A DNA stretch of 64,000 nucleotides from Paraburkholderia sp. BL25I1N1. GTDB taxonomy: Bacteria; Pseudomonadota; Gammaproteobacteria; Burkholderiales; Burkholderiaceae. The position numbers and the translations under genes are program-made. The stretch covers positions 124,001 through 188,000 of the forward strand of contig NZ_PVZB01000005.1 in the NCBI RefSeq assembly GCF_003002025.1, in the 5' to 3' direction. The notes beneath the pieces are model-generated. The model ran no database searches and had not been told where the DNA came from. It was given only the letters and a program-made list of their open reading frames with translations. The number at the start of each line of letters is the position of its first letter. Positions within the stretch are counted from its first letter, which is position 1. Below are positions 46,854 through 56,423 of this stretch, piece after piece.

Positions 46854-48290
46854 ATGAGCAGACTGATCGTGGTATCGAATCGTGTCGCGCCGACTCAGGA
46901 AGGCCGTCCCGCAGCGGGCGGTCTCGCTATCGGCGTGCTGGACGCGCTGAAGGAAAGCGGCGGGGTCTGGTTCGGCTGGAGCGGCGAGACGGTGAGTGAG
47001 CCCAGCGCTCCGGTGATAGAAAAACAAGGCAATGTGACGTACGCAACGGTGGGCCTGACCAAGCGCGACTACGACCAGTATTACCGCGGCTTTTCCAATG
47101 CGACGCTGTGGCCGACGTTCCACTATCGCAATGACCTGTCGCGCTACGACCGGCAGGAATACGCGGGGTATCAACGTGTCAACGCGACGCTGGCCAAGCA
47201 GCTCAAGGCGCTGCTCAAGCCCGACGACATCATCTGGGTTCACGACTATCATCTGCTGCCGTTCGCGCGCTGCCTGCGCGAACTCGGCGTGAAGAATCCG
47301 ATCGGCTTCTTCCTGCATATTCCGTTTCCGGTGCCGGAAGTGCTGCGCACGATTCCGCCGCACGAAGAACTGGTCAAGGCCATGTGCAGCTACGACGTGA
47401 TCGGCTTCCAGACCGATGCGGATCGCCAGTCGTTCGTCGACTTTATCGAGCGCGGCCAGCACGGCACCTCGAGCGAAGACGGTATGGTGCACGCGTATAA
47501 CCGTTTCCTGAAGGTGGGCGCGTATCCGATCGGGATCTATCCAGACGCGATCGCCAAGGCCGCCGAGCAATTCACCGACCGTAAGCCGGTGCGCAGCCTG
47601 CGCGATGGCATGCGCGGACGCAAGCTGATCATGAGCGTCGACCGCCTCGATTATTCGAAGGGTCTGGTGGAGCGCTTCCAGGCGTTCGAGCGGTTGCTGC
47701 TGAACGCACCGGGTTGGCACGGTCGCGTGTCGCTCGTGCAGATCGCGCCGCCGACGCGCGCCGACGTCACGACCTACCAGCGGATTCGTCAGACGCTCGA
47801 GGGCGAAGCGGGCCGCATCAACGGTCGCTTTGCGCAACTCGACTGGACGCCCATCCAGTACCTGAACCGCAAATACGAGCGCAATCTCTTGATGGCGCTC
47901 TTCCGTCAGTCGCAGGTCGGCTATGTGACGCCGCTGCGCGACGGTATGAATCTCGTCGCAAAGGAGTACGTGGCGTCACAGGATCCGGCCGACCCGGGCG
48001 TGCTCGTGCTGTCGCAGTTCGCCGGCGCGGCCGAGCAGCTGCCTGGCGCACTCGTCGTCAATCCGTTCGATCTGTCACAGATGGCCGAGGCGCTGGAACG
48101 CGCGCTCTCCATGCCGCTCGCCGAGCGTCAGGCACGGCATGCCGACATGATGGCGCCAATGCGCGAGAACAATCTGTCGGTGTGGCGCGATACCTTCCTC
48201 GCGGATTTGCGCAACGTCGCGACGGCATCGTCGGTGGCGGCCAAAGCGGTAAAGCGCGCTGACGTGACCGCGCCGTCGTTGCCGGAGTAA
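46854..48290 (+). CDS. otsA: Trehalose-6-phosphate synthase
   Basis: The 478-residue GT20 enzyme makes trehalose-6-phosphate from UDP-glucose and glucose-6-phosphate, for osmotic and desiccation protection. Signatures are MSRLIVVSNRVA, the substrate loop AAGGLAIGV, WVHDYHLLPFARCLR, FFLHIPFPVPE, SVDRLDYSKGLVERF, and the nucleotide-sugar site DGMNLVAKEYVASQ. GGTGGAG precedes the ATG at 46854; the frame is open to 46713. No otsB phosphatase is adjacent. The upstream sigma-54-type promoter is unusual for otsA. Confidence 0.95.
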   Translation: MSRLIVVSNRVAPTQEGRPAAGGLAIGVLDALKESGGVWFGWSGETVSEPSAPVIEKQGNVTYATVGLTKRDYDQYYRGFSNATLWPTFHYRNDLSRYDRQEYAGYQRVNATLAKQLKALLKPDDIIWVHDYHLLPFARCLRELGVKNPIGFFLHIPFPVPEVLRTIPPHEELVKAMCSYDVIGFQTDADRQSFVDFIERGQHGTSSEDGMVHAYNRFLKVGAYPIGIYPDAIAKAAEQFTDRKPVRSLRDGMRGRKLIMSVDRLDYSKGLVERFQAFERLLLNAPGWHGRVSLVQIAPPTRADVTTYQRIRQTLEGEAGRINGRFAQLDWTPIQYLNRKYERNLLMALFRQSQVGYVTPLRDGMNLVAKEYVASQDPADPGVLVLSQFAGAAEQLPGALVVNPFDLSQMAEALERALSMPLAERQARHADMMAPMRENNLSVWRDTFLADLRNVATASSVAAKAVKRADVTAPSLPE

Positions 48291-48363
48291 CGGTCGCGCG
48301 GCTAGCGTGAGAGCCGCGCGTGCTGGTCACGTCATCTGATTGGCGGTGTGAAAGTAGAAGCGA

Positions 48364-48400
48364 AGGGCGTGGCTCGCACAACGTGAGCCACGCCCTTTTT
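48364..48400 (+). terminator. Terminator after otsA
   Basis: AAGGGCGTGGCTC pairs with GAGCCACGCCCTT around a nine-base loop and is followed by a T-run. Confidence 0.88.
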
Positions 48401-48440
48401 GCATTCGTACGGCTGAAAAAATCCCTTGCGCTGAACTCAG

Positions 48441-49898
48441 TCAGGCCGGCTGCACATTGGCATGGTGCCTGACGCGCATCGTGCTGATCACCGCGGCGAC
48501 CGCCGAAAAACACGCGGCCACGTAGAGCGCGATGGTCGGTCCATGCTGTGGCGCGATGCCGAAGATCAGCGCGACCAGCGCCGCGCCGAGCGTCTGGCCG
48601 GTCAGGCGCGCGGTGCCGAGCATGCCGCTCGCGCCGCCGCTGCGCTCGCGCGGCGCGGCAGACAGCATGGTGCGATTGTTCGGCGACTGGAAGATGCCGA
48701 AGCCGGCGCCGCACAAGGCCATGCGCCAGGCGATTTGCATGGCGTCCGGATGCGCGCCGAGTGTGGCGAGCAGCAGCAACCCGGCCGTCATCGCGGCAAG
48801 TCCGATGCCGCCCAGCCATCCCGACGACACCTTGTCCGACAGTACGCCCGCAATCGGCGCCGCGATGATGATCACGGCAGGCCACGGCGTCATGAGCAGA
48901 CCGGTTTCCACCTGCGACAAACCCAGCGAGTCCTGCAGCATGAACGGCAGCGACACGAAGGCGAGCATCTGCGCGCAGAACGAACAGACCGACGTGCCGA
49001 TCGAGAGCGCGAAGATGGGAATCCTGAGCAAATCGATCGGCAGCAAGGGCGCGGGCTGCGTCAACTGACGGCGCACGAAGAAATAGCCGATCACCAGCGC
49101 GCCGAGCGCTTCGAGCGCGACGTAGCGGAATCCCTCGCCGTGGCCGAGTCCGTCGACCGCGAAGATCAGCAGGCCGAAGACAAATGCGTTCATCACCGCG
49201 CTCAAATAGTCGTACGGCGATTCGTGGCCGGGGTTCATCGGCAACGCCTTGAAGCCGCCGACGATTGCCGCGATGCCGATCGGCACGTTGATGGCGAACA
49301 GCCACGGCCATGAGGCGACCGCGAGCACGCCGGAAGCCACGGTCGGCCCCACCGCCGACGACACCGCGACCACCATCGCGTTGATGGAGACGCCGCGTCC
49401 GAGCTGCGCGGGCGGATAGATCATGCGTACCAGCGCCGTATTCACGCTCATGATGCCGGCCGCGCCGAAGCCTTGGATCACGCGAGCGAGCGCGAGCGTC
49501 GGCAGCGAAGTCGACAACGCACAACCGAACGACGCCACCGTGAACAGGATCAGCCCGGCCAGATAAATGCGCCGGTAACCGATGCGGTCGCCGAGCGAGG
49601 CGAGCGGCAACAGCGAGATGGTGATCGCGAGCTGATAGGCGTTGACGACCCAGATCGAGCCGGCCGCGCTGGCGTGCAGATTGCGCGCGATAGTCGGCAG
49701 CGCCACGTTGGCAATCGCGCTGTCAAGCACCGCAAGCGTGAGGGAGAGCGCGATAACCAGCATCGCCCAGTAGCGCTGCGGAATCGGCAAACCTTGTTCG
49801 GTGTCCTTGCGCAGCGATGTGTCGAGGGCGAGGGTGTCGGCCGCTTCGGCGGCGATGGTGCCGTCGGCGCCGTCCTTGCGCGGTGGTTGTGCTTGCAT
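48441..49898 (-). CDS. MFS drug:H+ antiporter, DHA2 (14-TM) family
   Basis: The 485-residue protein has about fourteen membrane helices. Family features are LDSAIANVALPTIARNL (motif D1), WVVNAYQLAITISLLPLASLGDRIGYRRIYLAG (motif A), and GFGAAGIMSVNTALVR. The closest known types are SmvA/QacA-like exporters of cationic or lipophilic compounds. The ATG at 49898 is preferred over 49958, which adds a basic low-complexity stretch. No local regulator is adjacent. Confidence 0.88.
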   Translation of the reverse strand: MQAQPPRKDGADGTIAAEAADTLALDTSLRKDTEQGLPIPQRYWAMLVIALSLTLAVLDSAIANVALPTIARNLHASAAGSIWVVNAYQLAITISLLPLASLGDRIGYRRIYLAGLILFTVASFGCALSTSLPTLALARVIQGFGAAGIMSVNTALVRMIYPPAQLGRGVSINAMVVAVSSAVGPTVASGVLAVASWPWLFAINVPIGIAAIVGGFKALPMNPGHESPYDYLSAVMNAFVFGLLIFAVDGLGHGEGFRYVALEALGALVIGYFFVRRQLTQPAPLLPIDLLRIPIFALSIGTSVCSFCAQMLAFVSLPFMLQDSLGLSQVETGLLMTPWPAVIIIAAPIAGVLSDKVSSGWLGGIGLAAMTAGLLLLATLGAHPDAMQIAWRMALCGAGFGIFQSPNNRTMLSAAPRERSGGASGMLGTARLTGQTLGAALVALIFGIAPQHGPTIALYVAACFSAVAAVISTMRVRHHANVQPA

Positions 49899-50002
49899 CG
49901 ATTGTTCGAGTTTTAGTGGGGCGGCTCGCCGCTCGCGCGCGCCGCGTGCCGCTTTCAAGGAGCCGGCGCAGCCTGAGCGCGCCGGCCGGCGCGTCTCCCG
50001 CG

Positions 50003-50506
50003 TTATTTGAGTTCGTACAGACCGGTGTGAGTGGTCGAATCGAGTTCGTTCAGATGCGTCATAAAGCGCGCCACCGCGTTGGTGGTGTCCGCGTTGATCG
50101 GCAGACTCGGCACGCGCAGCGCATGCAGACGGAAGATGTAGCGATGCGCCTTGTCGCCCCGCGGCGGCGCGGCGCCGCCGAAGCCGACCGTGCCGTAGTC
50201 GTTGCGCACCTGCAGCGCGCCTTGCGGCAGCAGCGAGCCGTCCGACTTGCCGGCGTTGCGCGGCAGCGAACGGGCGTCACCCGGAATATTCACCACGACC
50301 CAGTGCCAGAACCCGCTGCCGGTGGGCGCGTCGGGATCGTGAACGGTGAGCGCGAAGCTTTGCGTGTCGGGGGGCGGCGCCTCCCAATGCAACGCGGGCG
50401 AGATGTTCTCGCCGTCCACGCCAAAGGCCTTGTCGTGATATTCGTGGGCTTTCGGCATGAAGCCGTTGGTGGGAAATTCGTCGGACCAGAGACGGAAATC
50501 TGCCAT
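50003..50506 (-). CDS. PEBP family protein (YbhB/YbcL type)
   Basis: The 167-residue cytoplasmic protein matches the Raf-kinase-inhibitor/PEBP fold: DPDAPTGSGFWHWVVVNIP forms the ligand pocket, followed by GGAAPPRGDKAHRYIFRLHAL. The bacterial role is unclear. GGGAGG lies before the ATG at 50506; the frame is open far upstream to 50884, but that part has no family match. Confidence 0.9.
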   Translation of the reverse strand: MADFRLWSDEFPTNGFMPKAHEYHDKAFGVDGENISPALHWEAPPPDTQSFALTVHDPDAPTGSGFWHWVVVNIPGDARSLPRNAGKSDGSLLPQGALQVRNDYGTVGFGGAAPPRGDKAHRYIFRLHALRVPSLPINADTTNAVARFMTHLNELDSTTHTGLYELK

Positions 50507-50667
50507 GGTGTGCCTCCCTTCTTGAGTGGTTCTGGGATGGTCGGGGCGGGCGGTTTTGCGGCCGGTTTGCAGGGCAGGGCGCCGTGCGGAAGTACCCCGA
50601 GTTAGCCAATCGAGTGTATCACCAGCGGCCTGAAGATTCGTGCGGCCGGGCGGACTACAAGCGGCTT

Positions 50668-51114
50668 TCAGCCGCGTTCCTCGAAGCTCGGCGCGTCGCT
50701 CTTCAGCCACTCGACGAGCCGCTGCAAGACACCTTCGATATCGCGATTGGCGCCACGCAAAGCGCATTCCCATACCACCGCGACGCGCCAGCCGCTGGCG
50801 AGCAGCGCCGCGCAAACCTTGTCGTCGTTGCTGCGATTGCGGCCGATCTTGTCGCGCCAGAATTCCGGCCGCGTTTGCGGCCATTTGAAAAGATGACAGT
50901 CGTGGCCGTGCCAGAAGCAGCCGTGCACCAACACCACGGCGCGGTAGCGCGGTAAGACGATGTCCGGGCGTCCGGGCAGATCGCGCGCATCCAGCCGGAA
51001 GCGAAAGCCCTGTCGATGCAACAGGCTGCGGATCAGAATTTCCGGTTTGGTGTTGCGGCCGCGAATGCCGGACATCATCCGGCTGCGGGTGGCGCTATCG
51101 ACGATGTCGACCAT
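50668..51114 (-). CDS. vsr: Very short patch repair endonuclease
   Basis: The 148-residue Vsr protein nicks 5' of T in T:G mismatches formed by deamination of 5-methylcytosine. It starts DSATRSRMMSGIRGRNTKPE, with LPGRPDIVLPRYRAVVLVHGCFWHGHDC holding the catalytic Asp and His and the zinc Cys/His residues. It lies 57 bp downstream of a cytosine methyltransferase on the same strand, the normal partner. Confidence 0.94.
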   Translation of the reverse strand: MVDIVDSATRSRMMSGIRGRNTKPEILIRSLLHRQGFRFRLDARDLPGRPDIVLPRYRAVVLVHGCFWHGHDCHLFKWPQTRPEFWRDKIGRNRSNDDKVCAALLASGWRVAVVWECALRGANRDIEGVLQRLVEWLKSDAPSFEERG

Positions 51115-51171
51115 CGCTTCTAGCGCTTGAAAAGCGGGTCGGCGCGCCGGCTATTCACACCGACTGACCGA

Positions 51172-52452
51172 TCACGCGTAGAGCGAGAGCGTTTGCTTCG
51201 AATCATGGCGAGTTTCCTCGGCGAGCAGAGCTTGCACGTGCGGCAGCATGATGCGCGCCACTTCGCGCATTACCGGCATCACGACGCTGTTGCCGAACTG
51301 CCGGTAGGCTTGCGTGTCGCTCACCGGGATTCTGAAGGTATCGGGAAAGCCCATCAGCCGCGCGCATTCACGCGGCGTGAGGCGGCGTGGGCGCAGCGAC
51401 TCGCCCTGATAGACCAGGATCTCGGAGCCGTCCTTGTGATAACGCGCCGACAGCGTGCGCGTCACGCTGGTCGGATAAGCCATGCCGAAGCCGAAGCCGT
51501 TGCCCGCCGCACGATGTTTCTCCGCGTAGTTCTGCAGGTAAGTCCAGAGATTCGGCGTGAGTGTGTACTTGGGTTGCACGCGTCGGCCGGCGTGGTCGAA
51601 GAAGCGGTCGTGGTCCCACGGCAGCACCGGCTCGCTGCCATCCGTGCGATGCAGAATCGAGCCGAGACGCGGGCCTTCTTCCGGCAGGCGCAGGTCGTCC
51701 CACGAAAACAAAGTCTTGCCGCGAAAGCCGACGATGATGATCCGTTCCCGATGCTGCGGCGTGAAATGCTGGCCGTCGACCACGCGATAGTGCACTTCGT
51801 AGCCGAGTTCGTCGCGCAAGGTTCGCAGGATCACGTCGAAGGTGCGGCCCTTGTCGTGCGAGAGCAGGTTCTTCACGTTCTCCAACAGGAACGCGGCGGG
51901 TCGTTTGGCTGCGATGATCCGCGCGACATCGAAAAAGAGCGTGCCCTGGGTCGTGCATTCGAAGCCGTGCGGCCGGCCCAGCGCATTCTTCTTGCTCACA
52001 CCCGCGATCGAAAACGGCTGGCACGGGAAGCCGCCGAGCAACACGTCGTGGCTCGGCACGTCCTCAGCCGGAAACGAGACGATGTCGCCGATCAGCGCAT
52101 GCTCGGCGCCGCCGGGATAATTCTCGCGGTAGGTCCTGGTCGAAAAGTCGTTCCACTCGCTCGTAAAGACGCAGTCGCCGCCGTGCGCCTCGAAGCCCAT
52201 GCGAATTCCGCCGATGCCGGCGAACAGGTCGATAAAGCGGAACTGAGCGTCGCCGCCCACGCTGCCGCGGGTTCGCACGCGGTTTCGCAGCAGATCGCGC
52301 AAGGCCGGTTCAAGCATCGCCGGGCACTGCGTTTCGCCTTTTTCCCAGCGACGTACCGTCTTGATGTCCTTGCCGACATGCGCGGCGATTTCGCGTTGAG
52401 TGAAGCGGGCGCGCGCTTGCTTGAGCAGTGCGAGCGGTGCGGCGACGGTCAC
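51172..52452 (-). CDS. dcm: DNA (cytosine-5) methyltransferase, Dcm-like
   Basis: The 426-residue protein has an N-terminal helix-turn-helix ([23 protein letters not shown]) and the C5-methylase motifs: [27 protein letters not shown] with the catalytic Cys, [25 protein letters not shown], and [11 protein letters not shown]. The HTH may allow autorepression. No restriction endonuclease is adjacent, so it is an orphan methylase with vsr, possibly of CCWGG type, though the target region cannot be read reliably. Confidence 0.93.
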   Translation of the reverse strand: MTVAAPLALLKQARARFTQREIAAHVGKDIKTVRRWEKGETQCPAMLEPALRDLLRNRVRTRGSVGGDAQFRFIDLFAGIGGIRMGFEAHGGDCVFTSEWNDFSTRTYRENYPGGAEHALIGDIVSFPAEDVPSHDVLLGGFPCQPFSIAGVSKKNALGRPHGFECTTQGTLFFDVARIIAAKRPAAFLLENVKNLLSHDKGRTFDVILRTLRDELGYEVHYRVVDGQHFTPQHRERIIIVGFRGKTLFSWDDLRLPEEGPRLGSILHRTDGSEPVLPWDHDRFFDHAGRRVQPKYTLTPNLWTYLQNYAEKHRAAGNGFGFGMAYPTSVTRTLSARYHKDGSEILVYQGESLRPRRLTPRECARLMGFPDTFRIPVSDTQAYRQFGNSVVMPVMREVARIMLPHVQALLAEETRHDSKQTLSLYA

Positions 52453-52734
52453 GGGTATCCTTGCTGGGAATTTTTGCGGACATTATGACCTAAGGTCGTC
52501 CCATTTCCCTATTTTTTGCGTGGCTTGGGCAGAAAATTTCGCACGTTTGAAACACTGCACAGGCGAGTCCACGGCTAAATGCGGCTGTCACAGTTGCGCG
52601 TGTACGCTTATAACGTGACGCGAATTCCCCGCGTTGCGACGTGTTGAGGCCGCGGCATGGTTCGCGGCCTTTTTTTATCGCGAGCAAATGGAATGCCGCC
52701 GGCCCGGAACGAACCGGAGTTCAGGCTCAGCCGG

Positions 52735-53061
52735 TCAGACCCGGTGGCTGGCGCTGGCCGGGTACGGCGGCGGGAACAACGCGGCGGAGGCCGGCGCCAA
52801 TGCGTCCCAGGCCAGTTGAGGTTCGGCTTCGTACTGATCGAGCTGGAGCAGGAGGCTGTCGACCGTGCACAGTTGCGCGTGGGAAAGATTGCCGGCGTCG
52901 AGCAATTGGTACAGACGCTTGCGCCAATACCCGGCGGGCAGGATCGGGCCGCCCAGATCGCCGTGTAAAGACGGCCGCATCACCCGCGCAATATGGGTAA
53001 TGTCGCGATCGATCAAAGCGGCTTGGGATGATCCCGAAACGGTGATGGCTGTGCGATCCAT
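52735..53061 (-). CDS. Small conserved-type protein of unknown function
   Basis: The 108-residue protein has two likely helical parts: AALIDRDITHIARVMRPSLHG, and YWRKRLYQLLDAGNLSHAQLCTVDSLLLQLDQYEAEP. It ends in a Pro/Ala-rich tail. AAGGAGG is well placed before the ATG. The central helices look like a small helical DNA- or protein-binding module, but nothing identifies it. Confidence 0.65.
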   Translation of the reverse strand: MDRTAITVSGSSQAALIDRDITHIARVMRPSLHGDLGGPILPAGYWRKRLYQLLDAGNLSHAQLCTVDSLLLQLDQYEAEPQLAWDALAPASAALFPPPYPASASHRV

Positions 53062-53236
53062 GGCGCCTCCTTGGCAGCTTTACGGCGCGCCGCAGCGGGA
53101 CTTTAGGCCTGTTTGAAAATATTTTCTTGCGATACGTTCTGAAGAAACCAAACCACGCGCGGGCACGGGCACACCCGTTGCTCACTACGGATACTGGCGT
53201 AATGTCGCGCCGGCATTCCAAATAGTGGAGCCGAAC

Positions 53237-53428
53237 ATGAACAAGGACCAGGTGAAGGGTGTGGCCGAGCAGGTTAAGGGCAAGGTCAACGAAGCAGTCG
53301 GCAAGGCCACGGACAACCCGGGCAAGGAAATCAAGGGCGATCTGCAACAAGGCGCGGGCAAGGTGCAAAAGGCCTATGGCGACGCGAAGGAAGACGCCAA
53401 GAACAATGCCAAGCGCAACGCGCCGTAA
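53237..53428 (+). CDS. CsbD-like stress protein
   Basis: The 63-residue hydrophilic protein is of the CsbD family, with the repeats KGVAEQVKGKVNEAVGKAT, GKEIKGDLQQGAGKVQKAYGDAK and a Lys/Asn-rich tail. Such proteins rise in general stress; the function is unknown. The start is at 53237, after GTGGAG. Confidence 0.9.
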   Translation: MNKDQVKGVAEQVKGKVNEAVGKATDNPGKEIKGDLQQGAGKVQKAYGDAKEDAKNNAKRNAP

Positions 53429-53451
53429 TTTGGTTTGCGACGGGGGTCGAC

Positions 53452-53480
53452 GGAAAGGGCGCTGCGGCGCCTTTTCCTTT
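53452..53480 (+). terminator. Terminator after the CsbD gene
   Basis: GGAAAGGGCGC pairs with GCGCCTTTTCC (one G-T pair) around TGCG and is followed by TTTG. Confidence 0.75.
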
Positions 53481-53622
53481 GCCGATGCCTTTGCGTCGCA
53501 CATCGGACTTGTTCGGCCGATGGCGGATTTTGCCTGGGAGTAACCCGGGGTTGGGGTCGGGAGCATTCCGCATGCCGTGCGCCGCCTTTAGACTTGGCGC
53601 ATCCAATACGGAGACGGCGCCC

Positions 53623-53844
53623 ATGACACCCGAAAAAGTTCTTTCGATGTTCGAACGGCAATACCTCGAGGGCAAAACGCCCGTCGACCTGGAACAGACC
53701 TGTGCGAGCTTCGCCAGTTGGCTCGCGGCCGCCTGGGACTTGCTCGACGGCGAGCAGAAGACGCTGTTGCTGAGCGTCGGCGCGTCCTTGTGGCGCGAAG
53801 GTTATAACTCGCGCGCCGGCACCGCGACCAAGGATCTGTGGTGA
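53623..53844 (+). CDS. Small helical protein of unknown function
   Basis: The 73-residue protein starts MTPEKVLSMFERQYLEGKTPVD and continues with two helical segments (TCASFASWLAAAWDLLDGEQK and LLLSVGASLWREGYNSR). The ATG at 53623 has GGAGA upstream. Small size, proper start and amphipathic helices make it a likely gene; no family recognised. Confidence 0.6.
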   Translation: MTPEKVLSMFERQYLEGKTPVDLEQTCASFASWLAAAWDLLDGEQKTLLLSVGASLWREGYNSRAGTATKDLW

Positions 53845-54067
53845 GTGCCGGTTAGCGTGCACGTTTTACGTTCGCGAGCCGCCGGTAACGTCGGCTGTAA
53901 AACCTTGAGTGCCGATATACGCGTTGGGCCGCGCCCGCACGCGTTGCGCCGAGTCGGTTTATATTTGGCGATCCTGGGTTGGGATCTTCGCCACCGGTCG
54001 TCCGGCCGGCAGCGAAGGCCCGATTCTCTTTTCAGTCGCCGCATTCGCACAAGGGTTACACCGCCAG

Positions 54068-54775
54068 ATGACCGACCTATCCGCTTTTCCGATCACGAAG
54101 AAATGGCCTGCCGAGCATCCGGACCGGATTCAGCTTTACTCGCTGCCCACGCCCAACGGAGTGAAGGTGTCGATCATGCTGGAAGAAACGGGCTTGCCGT
54201 ACGAGCCGCATCTCGTGCGCTTCGATACCAACGATCAGATGACGCCGGAGTTTCTGTCGCTCAGTCCGAACAACAAGATTCCGGCGATCATCGATCCGAA
54301 CGGACCTGACGGCAAGCCGTTGCCGCTGTTCGAATCCGGCGCGATCCTGCTTTATCTCGCGGACAAGAGCGGCCAGTTGATTCCACAGAATGCCGCCGGC
54401 CGCTATGAGGCGATCCAGTGGGTGATGTTCCAGATGGGCGGTATCGGGCCGATGTTCGGCCAGGTGGGTTTCTTCCACAAGTTTGCCGGCAAAGAGTACG
54501 AAGACAAGCGTCCGCGCGACCGCTATATCGGCGAAGCGAAGCGCTTGCTCGGCGTGTTGGACCGGCAACTCGAAGGACGTGACTGGATTCTGGGCGATGC
54601 CTACTCGGTCGCCGATATCGCCACGTTTCCTTGGGTACGCAATCTGATCGGCTTCTATGAAGCAGGCGATCTCGTCGGCATTCAGGACTTCTCGAACGTG
54701 ACGCGCGTGTTGGCCGCGTTCGTCGCGCGTCCGGCCGTGGCGAAGGGACTGGATATTCCTAAGCGTCCGTCGTAA
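54068..54775 (+). CDS. Glutathione S-transferase, Nu class (YghU/YfcG-like)
   Basis: The 235-residue protein has a thioredoxin-like N-terminal domain with SLPTPNGVKVSIMLEETGLPYEPH (Thr-Pro-Asn replaces a catalytic Ser/Tyr) and NNKIPAIIDP. ESGAILLYLADKSG and a helical C-domain follow (GDAYSVADIATFPWVRNL). Nu-class enzymes act as disulfide-bond reductases on small glutathione disulfides. The ATG at 54068 fits the family start. It marks the last typical core gene before the accessory stretch. Confidence 0.92.
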   Translation: MTDLSAFPITKKWPAEHPDRIQLYSLPTPNGVKVSIMLEETGLPYEPHLVRFDTNDQMTPEFLSLSPNNKIPAIIDPNGPDGKPLPLFESGAILLYLADKSGQLIPQNAAGRYEAIQWVMFQMGGIGPMFGQVGFFHKFAGKEYEDKRPRDRYIGEAKRLLGVLDRQLEGRDWILGDAYSVADIATFPWVRNLIGFYEAGDLVGIQDFSNVTRVLAAFVARPAVAKGLDIPKRPS

Positions 54776-54819
54776 TCGATTCATGCGGCCGGGCTGCGAG
54801 TCTCGTCGGCCGGCCGCCG

Positions 54820-54990
54820 TTAGTCTAAATCCGCCATGAATTCCTTTGCGTGGATCTTGCGTTGCCTCTCTGTCTTCTGTCGTTCGCGTGGCGGCGCGTC
54901 GATAGCGTCATCATTGTTCGCGAAGTCCTCAACCATGTGATCGACGAACGCCCGCACTCTGTATGCGGTGAGACATAACGGTTCTTTTCA
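54820..54990 (-). pseudogene. Remnant of a LysR-type regulator C-terminus
   Basis: Reading the minus strand from about 54986 gives KEPLCLTAYRVRAFVDHMVEDF, the usual closing helix of LysR proteins, followed by a hydrophilic tail and a TAA at 54820. A stop lies directly upstream in frame, and no other LysR part is nearby. I infer a decayed regulator cut by a rearrangement. Confidence 0.55.
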
Positions 54991-55241
54991 ATTGAGCAGT
55001 AGAAAGTCTGTGCGTAATTTGCACTGATCGCCCGGCGCTCGTTGCCGTCCTCGAATGACTTTACGTAGGGCAGGTAGCTTTTACGACTATTGCCCAGCGA
55101 GAACGAAAAGATTTCCGTGCAGTGGAGAAGCGAGATGATTTGTTGAACTTCTCGTAGCCGAATCCTTACCAACCGTTTCAGAGCTTATCGGCTATCAATA
55201 CCCGCGCGGCGAGCTATCCGCCCCGCCTTCTCCAAACAGGC
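54991..55241. other. Gene-poor junction before the accessory genes
   Basis: No gene is supported. A 115-codon minus frame (54825-55172) overlaps the LysR remnant in another frame and has no family features. Base composition becomes noticeably less GC-rich here than in the preceding 50 kb. Confidence 0.45.
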
Positions 55242-56315
55242 ATGAGTCACATGCAACACACCCGGATTGCCGGCCTCGACGGATTGCGCGCGCTTTCCGT
55301 CATCGCCGTATTTCTTGCGCATACGGGTCTCGCAGGCGTCGTGGGCGGCGGGTATGTCGGCGTCGACGTATTCTTCGTATTGAGCGGTTACCTGATCACG
55401 AGCCGGCTGATCGCGGAACATCACCGTAACGGCCGCATCGATTTGCCGAGATTCTACTGGCGGCGCGCTCGCCGGCTTTACCCGGCTTTGTTATTGATGC
55501 TTGCCGGGGTCACGCTCTATTGTCTGGTGTTTCCCGGCTCCCTGAGAGTGGGGTTCGAAGTCCTGCCCGCTTTTTTCTACGTGATGAACTGGGTCCGCGC
55601 GTTCGGCATTTACGACGCGCATCTCACGGGACATACGTGGACGCTCGCGATCGAAGAGCAGTTCTACCTCGTCTGGCCGCTCATCCTGTTGGGCGTGTTG
55701 AAATTCTGGCCACGCCGGCTCGTGCTCGTAGTCGCACTCCTTGCGGTTGCAGTGATCGCGTGGCGTTCGTTTCTGATGTCGCAGCACCTTTCGATGGCGC
55801 GCATTTACTGCGGCTTCGATACGCATTCGGACGGGCTGCTGATGGGGGCTTTGCTGGCGGTGATGCCGCGCCAATGGACGGCCTGGGCCGGCAAGTTATG
55901 GCCCCTTGCCGTAGCCTTTCTGTTTATCGTGACGTTTAGCGAAACCGGACTCGAATTTTCGTTGCTGGCGTGGGGTTACCCACTTACGCCGTTAGCCGCG
56001 GCGCTCACTATTGCGAAGGTCGTCACGGCCCAGCAGTCCGCGTTGGTGCGCTCGCTCGATATCGCACCTTTGGCCGGGCTCGGTCGAGTTTCGTACGGGT
56101 TTTACCTGTGGCACTACGTTGTCCTGCAGTCGATGCTTTACGGTGGGCATGAGAAGATGGGCGCATTTTTCGGTCGTTTCTCTCACCCGAATATCGCCAT
56201 GGTGACCATCACATTTGTCGTATCAATGGCGCTCACGTTGGTCTCCTGGTTTGCCGTCGAAAAACCGGCGATGCGATTGCGGTTTCCGTGGCGGCGAAAC
56301 GCGGCGATGGCCTGA
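55242..56315 (+). CDS. Acyltransferase family 3 (OafA/YrhL-like) O-acetylase
   Basis: The 357-residue inner-membrane protein has about ten helices. It carries the family R-X10-H motif (GLDGLRALSVIAVFLAH), GVDVFFVLSGYLI, RFYWRRARRLYPALL and WTLAIEEQFYLVWPL. Such enzymes O-acetylate sugars of LPS, capsule or exopolysaccharide, or Nod factors. Alternative starts are 55242 and 55251. With the next methyltransferase it forms a small surface-polysaccharide decoration pair. Confidence 0.88.
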   Translation: MSHMQHTRIAGLDGLRALSVIAVFLAHTGLAGVVGGGYVGVDVFFVLSGYLITSRLIAEHHRNGRIDLPRFYWRRARRLYPALLLMLAGVTLYCLVFPGSLRVGFEVLPAFFYVMNWVRAFGIYDAHLTGHTWTLAIEEQFYLVWPLILLGVLKFWPRRLVLVVALLAVAVIAWRSFLMSQHLSMARIYCGFDTHSDGLLMGALLAVMPRQWTAWAGKLWPLAVAFLFIVTFSETGLEFSLLAWGYPLTPLAAALTIAKVVTAQQSALVRSLDIAPLAGLGRVSYGFYLWHYVVLQSMLYGGHEKMGAFFGRFSHPNIAMVTITFVVSMALTLVSWFAVEKPAMRLRFPWRRNAAMA

Positions 56316-56423
56316 GTCGCCGCCGCGGCGAGAAACGCAGTCAGCCGCGAGTCGATTGCTTCAGCGGCGGTGTACGACGTGCCAAATTGCACTGTTGCCT
56401 GTTCTAACGCCGAGAGGTAGTTC

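Noticed and set aside
54825..55172. 115-codon minus-strand frame
   Set aside because: It overlaps the LysR remnant in a different frame and shows no protein-like pattern.
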